Positions 43,549 through 51,871 of a stretch of DNA of 64,000 nt are shown here, one piece after another; position 1 is the stretch's first letter, and each line of letters begins with the position of its first letter. This DNA is from Streptomyces sp. NBC_01498 (lineage in GTDB: Bacteria; Actinomycetota; Actinomycetes; Streptomycetales; Streptomycetaceae). The stretch spans positions 4,724,001-4,788,000 of the forward strand of contig NZ_CP109598.1 of the NCBI RefSeq assembly GCF_036327775.1, given 5' to 3'. The notes under the pieces were generated by a model. That model saw only the letters and a list, made by a program, of their open reading frames with translations. It was not told the origin of the DNA and made no database searches. Position numbers and translations under genes: made by a program.

Positions 43549-44519
43549 AGGTCTTCCCCTACCCGACCTTGGCCGGAGAGGTATCGCTCCAGGTGACGGC
43601 CGTGAAACAGGACCAGCACAGACTTTCCACGTCGGTGTTCTCCGGAGACGAGCGTGTCGTCGCTCTCCACCAGGTGGAGCGGTCCGACTGGACCTACTGC
43701 CGGATCGGCCTCACCGCGTTCCTGCCCGCCAAGGAGTTGGACGAGGGGCCATGGCAGGACGTCGCTGCCGTCGCCGTGTTGACCGAGAAGGCTACCAACA
43801 CGCGTACAACGGCGGTGCTTCGACGGCAGGGGGACGGGACGGAGTGGAAAGGGAGGCTCGGACTGTGGCGGGCGGCCCATCTCAGCCGTGCCGATTTGTC
43901 GGTGTCCGTCGTCGCGACGACGGACGGTGTGCCAGGACGGGTGATCGGCGGATCCGAGGCGAACTGGGTGGTCGACTTCACCGCACGATCGCCGGTCCGT
44001 CGACGTGAATTGCGTATCAACGAGGTCGACTTCGTGGACGGGCCGCAAGAGTGGCTTCGCCCATTCAAGGATGCCCCCTGGCTGGTGGAGACCTCCGGGG
44101 AACTTCCGACCGTTCATCTCAACACGGGATTCGAGGGCGTCGCGGAACTGCTCAACTCCGGTGGTGGCTCGCTTGAAAGGGCTGTCAGAGACATGCTCGC
44201 GACACAGATCGCCATCGACGTATGGACAGCGGTGTTCCATGCCGCCGTCAGCGACCTCGAACTGGATGCCGAGGGAAAACCCGAGTGGCCCGGCGGATGG
44301 CGCGACACGGTGCTTCGAGGAATGCTCCGTGACGTCCTCCCGGGGATGTCCGACGTCGATGCGTTGGGTGAGATATATGCCCGCCGCAAAGAGTCGTCCG
44401 GTTGGAACGAACTTCTGCCCCGCATCAGTTATGCGGCGGGGCGGCGGGCGAAAGTGGCAAGAAACCTCGGCACCACCATTCGGGCACTCGACGCGTCCCA
44501 GAAGGCGAGCAAGGCATGA
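43545..44519 (+). CDS. Uncharacterised defence-operon protein
   Basis: 324-aa protein starting MKVFPYPTLAGEVSLQVTAV. It appears soluble, with a mixed beta-rich N-terminal half and a helical C-terminal half. No catalytic motif or known domain is recognised. It is held between the XRE-GHKL gene and the third gene by ATGA overlaps at both ends (43545-43548 and 44516-44519), so the three proteins are probably made in fixed ratio and may form a complex. Confidence 0.8.
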   Translation: MKVFPYPTLAGEVSLQVTAVKQDQHRLSTSVFSGDERVVALHQVERSDWTYCRIGLTAFLPAKELDEGPWQDVAAVAVLTEKATNTRTTAVLRRQGDGTEWKGRLGLWRAAHLSRADLSVSVVATTDGVPGRVIGGSEANWVVDFTARSPVRRRELRINEVDFVDGPQEWLRPFKDAPWLVETSGELPTVHLNTGFEGVAELLNSGGGSLERAVRDMLATQIAIDVWTAVFHAAVSDLELDAEGKPEWPGGWRDTVLRGMLRDVLPGMSDVDALGEIYARRKESSGWNELLPRISYAAGRRAKVARNLGTTIRALDASQKASKA

Positions 44520-45403
44520 CCGACAAGCCCGAACCTCTCCCGGACCGCCTGGCCCTGCTCCCGGACATCAATGCCGCCAGGTACATCAGTACGGGAGTGC
44601 GGGCGGGTCGGGAGGATCCGCCGTACATCGACCTGAGCCGTCAGGTGTTGGCGTTGCCGGATGCAGATTTTCGTTTCCGGGTCGAGCCGGTGCGGGATCT
44701 GATCGACGACGTGATGCACCTCTACAAGGACGACACGCGTACCAAGGCCGACGCGTGGCTCGCTCCCCGCCTGCACGCGACGCTTCGGCTCACTCGTAGG
44801 GAGGCTGCCGACGAGGGTCTGTGGAACCACCTGGCGCTGGCTGTCGCCCCGGACTACCTCGTGTGGCGGCACCTCCCGGCGAAGGGCAAGGACGGTCTGC
44901 CCCCGATGGTCTCGGCGAGTCGATTCCGCGGTGCGCATCACACGCAAGCCTTTTCCCGCCTGTGGTGGGCAGCCGAACTGTTCAGAAACGGTGCCGACTA
45001 CGGTCCGGCGGTGGTGGCCTGCGGGAATCAGGACGTCCTCAACACGGTGTTGCGATTGGACGTCATCGACCACAGGCCGACCGCACAGGCGTTGATAAGA
45101 CTCGTGGAGCAGGAGGTGGCGAGTACGGGCCGTGAGGTGAACGCTCTCGCCACCGTTGCGAACGCAGCAGCGAGCACTCTGCTGTACGACGTACTCGCGG
45201 CGGACGACGAGGGGGACGGCGAGGCGCTGCACGAATGGGTCATGAGCGCCGACTCGGCTCCGCCGGTGGCGCGCCGGTCCCTACCTCAGGGGCCCGGAGA
45301 CATCCCCGTACCGGAAGAGGCCGTGCACCTTCTGGCCGAACAGTTCCGGGACCTCTTCCAGGACGCGCCGGTACGGGGGAGAACCGTGGCGTCCGAAGTG
45401 TGA
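44516..45403 (+). CDS. Uncharacterised protein, DUF6339-like
   Basis: 295-aa protein starting MTDKPEPLPDRLALLPDINA. The middle has APDYLVWRHLPAKGKDGLPP and SASRFRGAHHTQAFSRLWWA, features I associate tentatively with the DUF6339 family often found next to Vsr and cytosine methylase genes. No nuclease signature is evident. It is the last gene of the XRE-GHKL operon and ends 28 bases from the convergent methylase gene. Confidence 0.72.
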   Translation: MTDKPEPLPDRLALLPDINAARYISTGVRAGREDPPYIDLSRQVLALPDADFRFRVEPVRDLIDDVMHLYKDDTRTKADAWLAPRLHATLRLTRREAADEGLWNHLALAVAPDYLVWRHLPAKGKDGLPPMVSASRFRGAHHTQAFSRLWWAAELFRNGADYGPAVVACGNQDVLNTVLRLDVIDHRPTAQALIRLVEQEVASTGREVNALATVANAAASTLLYDVLAADDEGDGEALHEWVMSADSAPPVARRSLPQGPGDIPVPEEAVHLLAEQFRDLFQDAPVRGRTVASEV

Positions 45404-45431
45404 GCCCGTCGACCGGTCGGCGGTAGCCGGC

Positions 45432-46472
45432 TTAGCGGGAGACGGCGAAGTCGAACATGCCGGCCTCGGCCTCGGAGTAGGACGGCTCCCCGAGGCCGAG
45501 CGCCTCTGTGAGGACGTGCCGGGCAAGGAGCGGCGGGATGGCGTTGCCGATCTGCTGCGCCACGTCCTGGCCGCTCCACGGATAGTCGGCGGGGAACGTC
45601 TGCAGGAGTCCGGCCTCGGCCGGGCTGAAACGGTCGAGTTCCTTGCCGTCCATCGTCTGCACACGGTTGCGGAAGATTTTCCCGGTGACGGTGGCAGCAG
45701 GCTCGTCGGAGCGCCGTCGGCCGCGGAGTTTGGGATCTCCGCCGGTTCCGTAGTTGGAGATGACGACGAACTTGTCGTCCCTGCCCAGGGCTTCGCCCAT
45801 GCTGATCCAGGGCTTATGTTTCGAACTGCCGACATCGGGACCCACGCCCTTGCGGTAGGGCTGATGGGTCGTCTGCGGGAGCGTGGCGTCGGGGCCTTCG
45901 CCTTTCCGGCGTGCGATGAGAATGGCGCGGCGACGTGTTTGCGGGACCCCGTACTCTTCCGTGCGCAGCACGCCGAATTCTGTCGAGTAGTGGAACTTCT
46001 TGAGCACTTTTGCGACTGCACCCCACACCGGAAGAACCGACTGGACCTGCTCCAGAACGATCACGTCATAGGGAGAGCCTGTCTTCTCTGCTTCGAGCAC
46101 CCACCGGAGAGGTTCCAGCACCAAGCCTGTGCGCTCGTCGTCCAGCCTTTGCAGATCCTTGGTGACGTCGTCACCTCGGCCCATTCGTTCGACATATTCG
46201 AGGACGGTCTCCAGCGCCTTGCGTCCGGCACCGGTGCCGGCCACGGTGAAGGTCTGACAGGGCGGTCCGCCCGCGAGCACCGTGGCGTTGGGAAAGTCCG
46301 AGGGGCCGAATTCTCGTACGTCACCGGGCTGGGTGACGAGGCCGGCAGCCTTCCGCGTGGCACACGCGTCGTCATCCCATTCGATACCGCTGACCGGTAG
46401 CCCCAGATCTCTCGCGGCTACGTCCAGCCCGCCGGGCCCGGCGAACAGGTCCACGATCTCGACCGGACGCAC
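45432..46472 (-). CDS. dcm: DNA (cytosine-5) methyltransferase
   Basis: 346-aa C5 methylase. Motif I is IVDLFAGPGGLDVAARDLG, the catalytic loop is GGPPCQTF (motif IV, Cys about residue 72), motif VIII is PQTRRRAIL and motif X is GNAIPPLLARHV. Motif VI reads LEQV in place of the usual ENV; the essential Glu is kept. GTG start at 46472 with GGAG six bases upstream. It would protect host DNA for the island's restriction activities. The target site cannot be read from sequence. Confidence 0.93.
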   Translation of the reverse strand: MRPVEIVDLFAGPGGLDVAARDLGLPVSGIEWDDDACATRKAAGLVTQPGDVREFGPSDFPNATVLAGGPPCQTFTVAGTGAGRKALETVLEYVERMGRGDDVTKDLQRLDDERTGLVLEPLRWVLEAEKTGSPYDVIVLEQVQSVLPVWGAVAKVLKKFHYSTEFGVLRTEEYGVPQTRRRAILIARRKGEGPDATLPQTTHQPYRKGVGPDVGSSKHKPWISMGEALGRDDKFVVISNYGTGGDPKLRGRRRSDEPAATVTGKIFRNRVQTMDGKELDRFSPAEAGLLQTFPADYPWSGQDVAQQIGNAIPPLLARHVLTEALGLGEPSYSEAEAGMFDFAVSR

Positions 46473-46551
46473 ATGATCTCCAGGCTGTCGAAGTGGCTGT
46501 ACAGGCGTCGCGTTTCATGACCGATCCGCGAAGATCGCCGTCGCACAGGAT

Positions 46552-46585
46552 ACCCGTGCGGCGCCGCTGCCGACGCCGCACGGGT
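46552..46585. terminator. Terminator between the two methylase genes
   Basis: Perfect 12-bp stem ACCCGTGCGGCG (46552-46563) and CGCCGCACGGGT (46574-46585). It follows the second methylase gene (minus strand) and shows that the two methylase genes are separate transcription units. Confidence 0.8.
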
Positions 46586-46625
46586 GGCCCGGCACGGAAT
46601 CACCCACGGCGCGGCGGGCTGTCCC

Positions 46626-47594
46626 TCAGATCAGGGCCTCGGCGATGGACAGCCCCAGAGCGTGTCCCACGGGTGGCGGTGAGGCATGACCGATCTGCCG
46701 GTACCTGGCGGTCTTGCCGCCTGCGAACCGCCAGTCCGACGGGAAGGACTGCAGGATGGCGGTCTGCGCCACTGTCAGCTTCTTGAGCGGAGAGCCGGAC
46801 GTGTCCGATTCCTGGATCCCGTCGGGGCCCGGGACCTCGTCGCTGAGGGCGCCGCCGTTGATGCCCATCCGGGCCCAGGCACGTTTGGTGCCGGTCAGGC
46901 CCAGATCGGCACCCCCGCGATTGTCCGAGCCTCCTACCAGGGTCGGGGCCACCTTGTCGGCAGACGCGGCCCAGTCATCGGTGCCGGTCCAACCGCGTGC
47001 GGACATGGAGGCGCGGAGGGCACGGCCCACGTTGACATGCTCGGACACCGTGGCCACAGGCGGTTGGTAGGCTCGCGAACCCTTCCTCTTCATCGCGACC
47101 AGTACACCCTGCTTACGGTCCTGAGGGACTCCGAAGTCGGCGGCGTTGAGTACGAACCAACTGAAGGTGTAGCCGAGATGGACGAGCTCCTTGTGGGCGA
47201 AGTCGCGGAACGCCGCGAATTCCGGCGCCCCCGCAAGCCCGGGAACGTTCTCGATGAGGAGCGCCCTCGGCTGGACGGCGTGGACGAGGTAGATGGTGGC
47301 TTCCAGGAGACGTACCTCGTCGTCGTCGGTGGTCCGGCCGCGAGTCGCCGCCGACTTCACCCGGGGCAGACCGGCCGAGAGTAGGTCGACGTCGTAGCAG
47401 TGCTGGTGATCCACCGGGTCGAAGTCCAAGAGATCCGTCTCCAGGACCTGCCAAGAGGGCCTGTTCAGTCGTAGCGTCTCGCACGCGACGGGATTCTTGT
47501 CGAGCAGCAACACCGGCTCGAACCCGGCCTGTTCGAGCCCCAGCGTCAGCCCTCCCCCTCCGGAGCACAGATCCAGGGAACGCAGCTTCTTCAC
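46626..47594 (-). CDS. C5-methylase homologue lacking the catalytic cysteine
   Basis: 322 aa from GTG 47594 (VKKLRSLDLCSGGGGLTLGL). Motif I is intact, motif VI is LIENVPGLAGA and motif VIII-like QDRKQGVLVAM is present. Where motif IV should read G-P-P-C-Q it reads LLSAGLPRVKSAA, so Pro-Cys is replaced by Pro-Arg. The last region has GHASPPPVGHALG (motif X-like). It is therefore unlikely to methylate by the usual covalent mechanism; a specificity or sensing role, or a different chemistry, is possible. The start overlaps the vsr stop as GTGA. Confidence 0.88.
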   Translation of the reverse strand: MKKLRSLDLCSGGGGLTLGLEQAGFEPVLLLDKNPVACETLRLNRPSWQVLETDLLDFDPVDHQHCYDVDLLSAGLPRVKSAATRGRTTDDDEVRLLEATIYLVHAVQPRALLIENVPGLAGAPEFAAFRDFAHKELVHLGYTFSWFVLNAADFGVPQDRKQGVLVAMKRKGSRAYQPPVATVSEHVNVGRALRASMSARGWTGTDDWAASADKVAPTLVGGSDNRGGADLGLTGTKRAWARMGINGGALSDEVPGPDGIQESDTSGSPLKKLTVAQTAILQSFPSDWRFAGGKTARYRQIGHASPPPVGHALGLSIAEALI

Positions 47595-48043
47595 GGGTTT
47601 CCGTCCTCGGTTCGTCGGGCTCTCTCGGACTTGATGTGGGCCAGGTTCGCCGCGACCTGCGACGCGATCTCTTCCGGTCTCTCGTGCTCCCAGAACCGCA
47701 GGACCGTCCAGCCCGCCGCCTCCAGATGCCCCGAAGTCTCCTTGTCCCTGGCGATGTTCTTGTCGAGCTTCTCGCGCCACCACTCGGCATTCGCTTTCGG
47801 CTGAGTCGCGTGCACGGGACAGCCGTGCCAGAAGCAGCCGTCGAGGAAGACTGCGACCTTGGCCCTGGTGAACATGATGTCCACGGACCGTCGAGGCATG
47901 TCGGGAACGCGAGCGTTGACCCGGTAGCGGTGACCCGAGGCGTGGAGCAGCTTACGAACAGCCACCTCGGGCTTGGTGTCGCGGCGCGCCTGTCGGCTCA
48001 TCCGGGCCGAGACAGCGGCGGATGAGGGCTTCGCTGTGTTCAT
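47591..48043 (-). CDS. vsr: Very short patch repair (Vsr) endonuclease
   Basis: 150-aa Vsr-fold nuclease. The family motifs are all visible: MSRQARRDTKPEVAVRKLLH, GHRYRVNARVPDMPRRSVDI (catalytic Asp) and VAVFLDGCFWHGCPVH (zinc and active-site residues), then GWTVLRFWEHE. Classical Vsr nicks T:G mismatches created by 5-methylcytosine deamination. Vsr relatives also serve as restriction nucleases in some systems. Coupling to the Cys-less methylase homologue favours the second reading. ATG at 48043, 22 bases downstream of the TPR/SEC-C gene on the same strand. Confidence 0.93.
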   Translation of the reverse strand: MNTAKPSSAAVSARMSRQARRDTKPEVAVRKLLHASGHRYRVNARVPDMPRRSVDIMFTRAKVAVFLDGCFWHGCPVHATQPKANAEWWREKLDKNIARDKETSGHLEAAGWTVLRFWEHERPEEIASQVAANLAHIKSERARRTEDGNP

Positions 48044-48065
48044 GACGCAGAACTGTCCGTTGTCC

Positions 48066-49064
48066 CTAACCCGCCCCGTGGCACTCCCTGTACGCATTAC
48101 CTGACCCGCACCAGCACGTGGCGTTGCGGGACGGGGGCCAGGGGGTCGCCCGGCCGCGGGCCGCGAGGGTGGTGGCGTACTGGGGGAGCAGGTTCGGGTC
48201 CGAGGGGGAGGCCGACTCGGAGGCGGCGAAGGCCTCGTAGGAGGGGACCGTGCCCGTCACGATGCCCAGGTTCGGGGTGCCGGTGGCCGCCAGTTCGCGG
48301 AGGGAGGACTCCAGTTGGGCGAGGTGGGCCTCGCGGGACGGGTACTCGGTGTGCAACTCGGGGTACGCCGTGAGGAGTTCGGTCAGTTCCGTGGCCGGCC
48401 AGTGCAGGACCGCGACCGGGAACGGGCGGGAGAGGGCCGAGCGGTACGAGCCCAGCTCGGCGCGCAGGCGGGCGATCTCGGCCTGGAGTTCCGCCGGGTT
48501 GTCGGAGCCGAGGGCCCAGACGCGTTTGGGGTCGTGGAGTTCGTCGAGGGGGACGGGCGTCTTGTTCACCTGGTCGCCGAGGGCGTCCCAGTCGTCGTGC
48601 TCCAGGCCCAGCAGGCGGCGCAGGCGGTGGCGGCCGAGGAGCAGGGACTGGGCGGAGTACGGGACTTCCTCGCCGGGCGTCAGGAGCACGTTGAGGGCCG
48701 TGGTGTAGGAGTCGTGGGCCGCTTCGAGTTCGTCGTGGGCCTCCAGAGTCTCCGCCACGATCTCCCACGGCGCCGGCTCCAGCGGTTCGGCGATCCGCAG
48801 GCCCTCGATGATCGCGCGGGCCTCGGCCTCGTGGCCGTACTCCCACAGGTTCGCCGCCTTCAGCGCCTTCACCAGGTGGGGGTGGTCCGGGGCGCCGGCG
48901 AGGAGGTCGTCGTAGAGGCCGGTGGCGCGGTCGCGGGCGCCGGCCAGTTCCAGGTGGGCCGCGGCCTGGAGCAGCAGGGGCTCGCGGTCCTCGGGGTACT
49001 GGGCAGCTGTGCGCAGCAGGCGCTCGGCTTCAGAGGTGTGATCGGCAGGGATGTCGGGGCGCAT
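48066..49064 (-). CDS. TPR-like protein with C-terminal SEC-C motif
   Basis: 332-aa protein. Residues 5-190 are helical repeats of TPR type (AERLLRTAAQYPEDREPLLL, ARDRATGLYDDLLAGAPDHP). The C-terminus is a SEC-C zinc motif, CWCGSGNAYRECHGAG. ATG at 49064; a GTG three codons earlier is possible. The protein is common in Streptomyces and its function is unknown. It marks the outer edge of the defence island. Confidence 0.88.
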   Translation of the reverse strand: MRPDIPADHTSEAERLLRTAAQYPEDREPLLLQAAAHLELAGARDRATGLYDDLLAGAPDHPHLVKALKAANLWEYGHEAEARAIIEGLRIAEPLEPAPWEIVAETLEAHDELEAAHDSYTTALNVLLTPGEEVPYSAQSLLLGRHRLRRLLGLEHDDWDALGDQVNKTPVPLDELHDPKRVWALGSDNPAELQAEIARLRAELGSYRSALSRPFPVAVLHWPATELTELLTAYPELHTEYPSREAHLAQLESSLRELAATGTPNLGIVTGTVPSYEAFAASESASPSDPNLLPQYATTLAARGRATPWPPSRNATCWCGSGNAYRECHGAG

Positions 49065-49153
49065 GGTCCTCACCGTACTGCTGTACGCCCGTCGGAGCGG
49101 AGGGTGTTCGGTCACGTACGTACGGCGGCCGCCCGCCGTACGTACGCGTGCCG

Positions 49154-50671
49154 TCAGCCCCGCGCCCGCGGGCCGTCCCGCAGCGCCAGGACGAGGGCGG
49201 CGCCCAGCAGTGTCAGGCCGGTGGACACCAGGATCGCGAGGTCCGTGCCGCGCTCGGGGGTGCTCGCCGAGGTGGCCACGGCGATCATCAGCGCGACGCC
49301 CGCGGCGGAGCCGATGTAGCGGGCGGTGTTGTTGGCGCCCGAGCCCATCGCGGCGCGTTCCTGGGGGACGGACTCGACCGAGAGGCGGGGCAGCGCGGCG
49401 TTGAGCAGACCGCCGCCCACGCCCGCGACGACGAGCCCCGGTACCAGCCGCAGCGCGGAGCCCGAGGCCGCCGCGCCCAGCATGGCGAGGGCGCCGGCCG
49501 CGTGCAGGACGAAGCCCAGTGCGAGCTGGTGGCGGGCGGTCACCCGGCCCGCGAGGCGGCGGGTCTGGAGGGCGACCAGGAACGCGGTGCCCGACCAGGT
49601 CACGAAGAGTCCCGCCGCGCCCAGCGGGGATATGCCGAGGGTGCGCTGGAGCAGCGCGGGCAGGTAGCTGAAGAACCCGATGACCGCGAGCCCCGAGAAC
49701 AGGGCCCCCGAGGTGGCCGCCTGGAACGGCCGCCGGCCCAGCAGGCGCGGATCGATCAGCGGGGTCGCGCCGCGTCGCTCGACGGCGGCGAAGATCCCGG
49801 TCAGTACGGCGGCGGCCACCAGCAGCAGGACGACGGGCGTCCGGAGCCATCCGTCGCGGCCCAGGGTCAGCGCGCTCAGCAGCGCGGTCATGGCCAGGCC
49901 GAGTACGACGGCGCCCAGGAGGTCGGGCCGGCCGCCGCGCGCGGAGCGGGACTCGGCGAGCGTACGGAGGGCGAGGACGGTCACGGCGAGCGCCGCGGCG
50001 GCGAGTACGACGTACGGCAGCCGCCAGCTGTACGTGCCCAGCCAGCCGGCGAGCAGCGGCCCGGTGGCGATGCCTGCGCTCACGAACGCGCCCCAGACGC
50101 CCGTGGCTCTGATCCGGCCGGGGCCGGGCGGGAAGGCGTGGACGAGCAGGCCGAGGCTGCTGGCGATGATCGCGGCGCTGGAGGCGCCCTGGGCGACGCG
50201 GGCGAGGGTGAACGTGAGGGTGGAGCCGGCCAGCGCGCCGAGCGCGGTGGTGAGGGCGAGGCCGAGGGTGCCCGCGAGGAAGAGGCGGCGGCGGCCGTAG
50301 TCGTCGGCGAGGCTGCCCGCGACGAGGAGGAGGGCGGCGAGGCCGAGCGGGGCGCCGTTCAGGAGCCATGCCTGGGCCGAGGTCGCCGTGGAGAAGGTGG
50401 CGGCCAGGTCGGGGAGGGTGAGCATCGGGACGGTGTAGTTCATCAGCGCGACGGTCGTGGCCGCGCTGGCGACGGCGAGGGTGGCGGCGGGGGAGGCCGT
50501 AGGGGAGGCCGTGGGGGAGGACCTGCCGGGGCGGGTGGCGCCGGGAGTCGCGGAGGGGGCCGGGACGGCGGCTGAGGTGGCTGAGGTGTCCGTGGGGGCG
50601 GCTGAGGCGGGTGGTGTGGCGGCGGGGGTGGGTGTGGCGGCAGGACCCGCGGCCACGGGCGTGGAGGACAT
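49154..50671 (-). CDS. MFS drug/efflux transporter (DHA2-like)
   Basis: 505-aa major facilitator with about 12-14 helices. An unusually long Pro/Ala/Thr N-terminus (about 65 residues) precedes helix 1 (ATTVALMNYTVPML). The loop 2-3 motif GSLADDYGRRRLFLAG is the MFS signature, and ATGVWGAFVSAGIATGPLLAGWL is the antiporter motif C. It is divergent from an HxlR regulator with a shared palindromic operator, suggesting induction by the substrate. Confidence 0.92.
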   Translation of the reverse strand: MSSTPVAAGPAATPTPAATPPASAAPTDTSATSAAVPAPSATPGATRPGRSSPTASPTASPAATLAVASAATTVALMNYTVPMLTLPDLAATFSTATSAQAWLLNGAPLGLAALLLVAGSLADDYGRRRLFLAGTLGLALTTALGALAGSTLTFTLARVAQGASSAAIIASSLGLLVHAFPPGPGRIRATGVWGAFVSAGIATGPLLAGWLGTYSWRLPYVVLAAAALAVTVLALRTLAESRSARGGRPDLLGAVVLGLAMTALLSALTLGRDGWLRTPVVLLLVAAAVLTGIFAAVERRGATPLIDPRLLGRRPFQAATSGALFSGLAVIGFFSYLPALLQRTLGISPLGAAGLFVTWSGTAFLVALQTRRLAGRVTARHQLALGFVLHAAGALAMLGAAASGSALRLVPGLVVAGVGGGLLNAALPRLSVESVPQERAAMGSGANNTARYIGSAAGVALMIAVATSASTPERGTDLAILVSTGLTLLGAALVLALRDGPRARG

Positions 50672-50691
50672 GGCGAGGCGACACCCTTCAA

Positions 50692-50752
50692 GGTTCGGTG
50701 AATGAACTCAGTGGCGGTCCGACGGTAACATGGTGAGTTCATTCACTGAACC
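50692..50752. promoter_or_regulatory. Palindromic operator between MFS and HxlR genes
   Basis: Arms GGTTCGGTGAATGAACTCA (50692-50710) and TGAGTTCATTCACTGAACC (50734-50752) are complementary at 18 of 19 positions. Each arm is itself a partial dyad (TTCATTCACTGAA). This looks like a pair of HxlR binding sites covering both divergent promoters. Confidence 0.8.
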
Positions 50753-50774
50753 TTCGGCTTGTTAGGGTGAGGCC

Positions 50775-51305
50775 ATGGCCCTCGGCAAGGACTACGCGAC
50801 CCAGCAGTGCTCGATCGCGCGGGCGCTGGAGATCGTCGGCGAGCGCTGGACCCTGCTCGTCGTACGCGACGCGTTCTACGGCGTGCGCCGCTACAACGAC
50901 TTCCTCGTCCACCTCGGCATCCCGCGCGCCGTCCTCGCCACCCGCCTCCGCGGCCTGGAGGAGGCCGGAGTCCTGGAGAAGCGGCGCTACCAGGAGTCGC
51001 CCCCGCGCGACGAGTACGTGCTGACCGAGCGCGGCATCGCCCTCTGGCCCGTCCTGCGCTCCCTCGGTCACTGGGGCCGTGAACACATCGAGGGCGTCCT
51101 GCCGATGCGCGTGTTCCGGCACGCCGCCTGCGGGACGGAACTGGGCTCGTACGGCGAGTGCCCCGCCTGCCGTACCGCCGTAGCGCCGCACGACGTCGAG
51201 GTGCTGCCGGGACCCGGGCTCGATCCGGACCCGGACGATCCGGTGAGCCGGGCACTGCTCGGTCCCCGGCGGCTGCTTCTGCCCGTCGAAACGGATCGTG
51301 TATAA
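50775..51305 (+). CDS. HxlR-family transcriptional regulator
   Basis: 176-aa winged-helix regulator: CSIARALEIVGERWTLLVVR, YNDFLVHLGIPRAVLATRLRGLEEAG and the wing KRRYQESPPRDEYVLTERG. The last 60 residues include HAACGTELGSYGECPACRTA, a cysteine motif that may bind zinc or sense redox. It probably represses the divergent MFS gene and itself through the 50692-50752 palindrome. Confidence 0.93.
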   Translation: MALGKDYATQQCSIARALEIVGERWTLLVVRDAFYGVRRYNDFLVHLGIPRAVLATRLRGLEEAGVLEKRRYQESPPRDEYVLTERGIALWPVLRSLGHWGREHIEGVLPMRVFRHAACGTELGSYGECPACRTAVAPHDVEVLPGPGLDPDPDDPVSRALLGPRRLLLPVETDRV

Positions 51306-51376
51306 CGGCTGGAGGGCCCGGAACACACCAGGACCCGGACGACGGCACCCGACACGGCACCAGGAAGGGGCAGGCA

Positions 51377-51697
51377 ATGATCCGACGCGCGACCCGGTCG
51401 CCGCGCCCCGCCTCCCCGCTGCTCCTCCTGCTCGTCGGCCTCCTCCCGGTGCTGCTCCTCGACACCGGCAGCCTCTCCGCCGCCGTCGCCCTCGCCGCCA
51501 CCGCCGCGGCCTCCACCGCGTTCGCCGCCTCGGCCGCCGTCGCGGCCCGCTGCGCCCCCGCCGTACCGCCCACCCGGGTCCGTACGGCCATCCGCGACCG
51601 CGAGCAACGCACGGCGTTCCTGCCGCAGCGAGATCCCGACGCACGGGGCCGTACCAGGCCCCGGGCCCCCGGCCGTCCCGTCCCGACGACCGCGTAG
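51377..51697 (+). CDS. DUF6412-like small membrane protein
   Basis: 106-aa protein with two close hydrophobic segments (PLLLLLVGLLPVLLL and AVALAATAAASTAFAASAAVAA) and a basic C-terminal tail. It is commonly found just upstream of a second YidC gene in Streptomyces, as here, and is usually labelled DUF6412. The function is unknown; helping the YidC paralogue is inference from synteny. AGGAAGGGG ribosome site. Confidence 0.78.
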   Translation: MIRRATRSPRPASPLLLLLVGLLPVLLLDTGSLSAAVALAATAAASTAFAASAAVAARCAPAVPPTRVRTAIRDREQRTAFLPQRDPDARGRTRPRAPGRPVPTTA

Positions 51698-51871
51698 GGC
51701 ATCAACTCCCCGCTTCCGCACGCCCCTTCGGGTGCCGGACGGGGTGACCCCGGGCCATCGCCGGGGGCAGCCGAGCGACCCCACGCGGACCGTCATGCCG
51801 AGCCGCGCCGCGCCGAACCACCGGCGCCGCGCCTCCCATCCGGCACGACGAGACCCCCGGAGGGCTCACCC

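Noticed and set aside
28699..48043. Integrase, transposase or direct-repeat boundaries around the defence island
   Set aside because: None recognised; the island seems to be bounded only by ordinary genes (ATP-binding protein and TPR/SEC-C protein).
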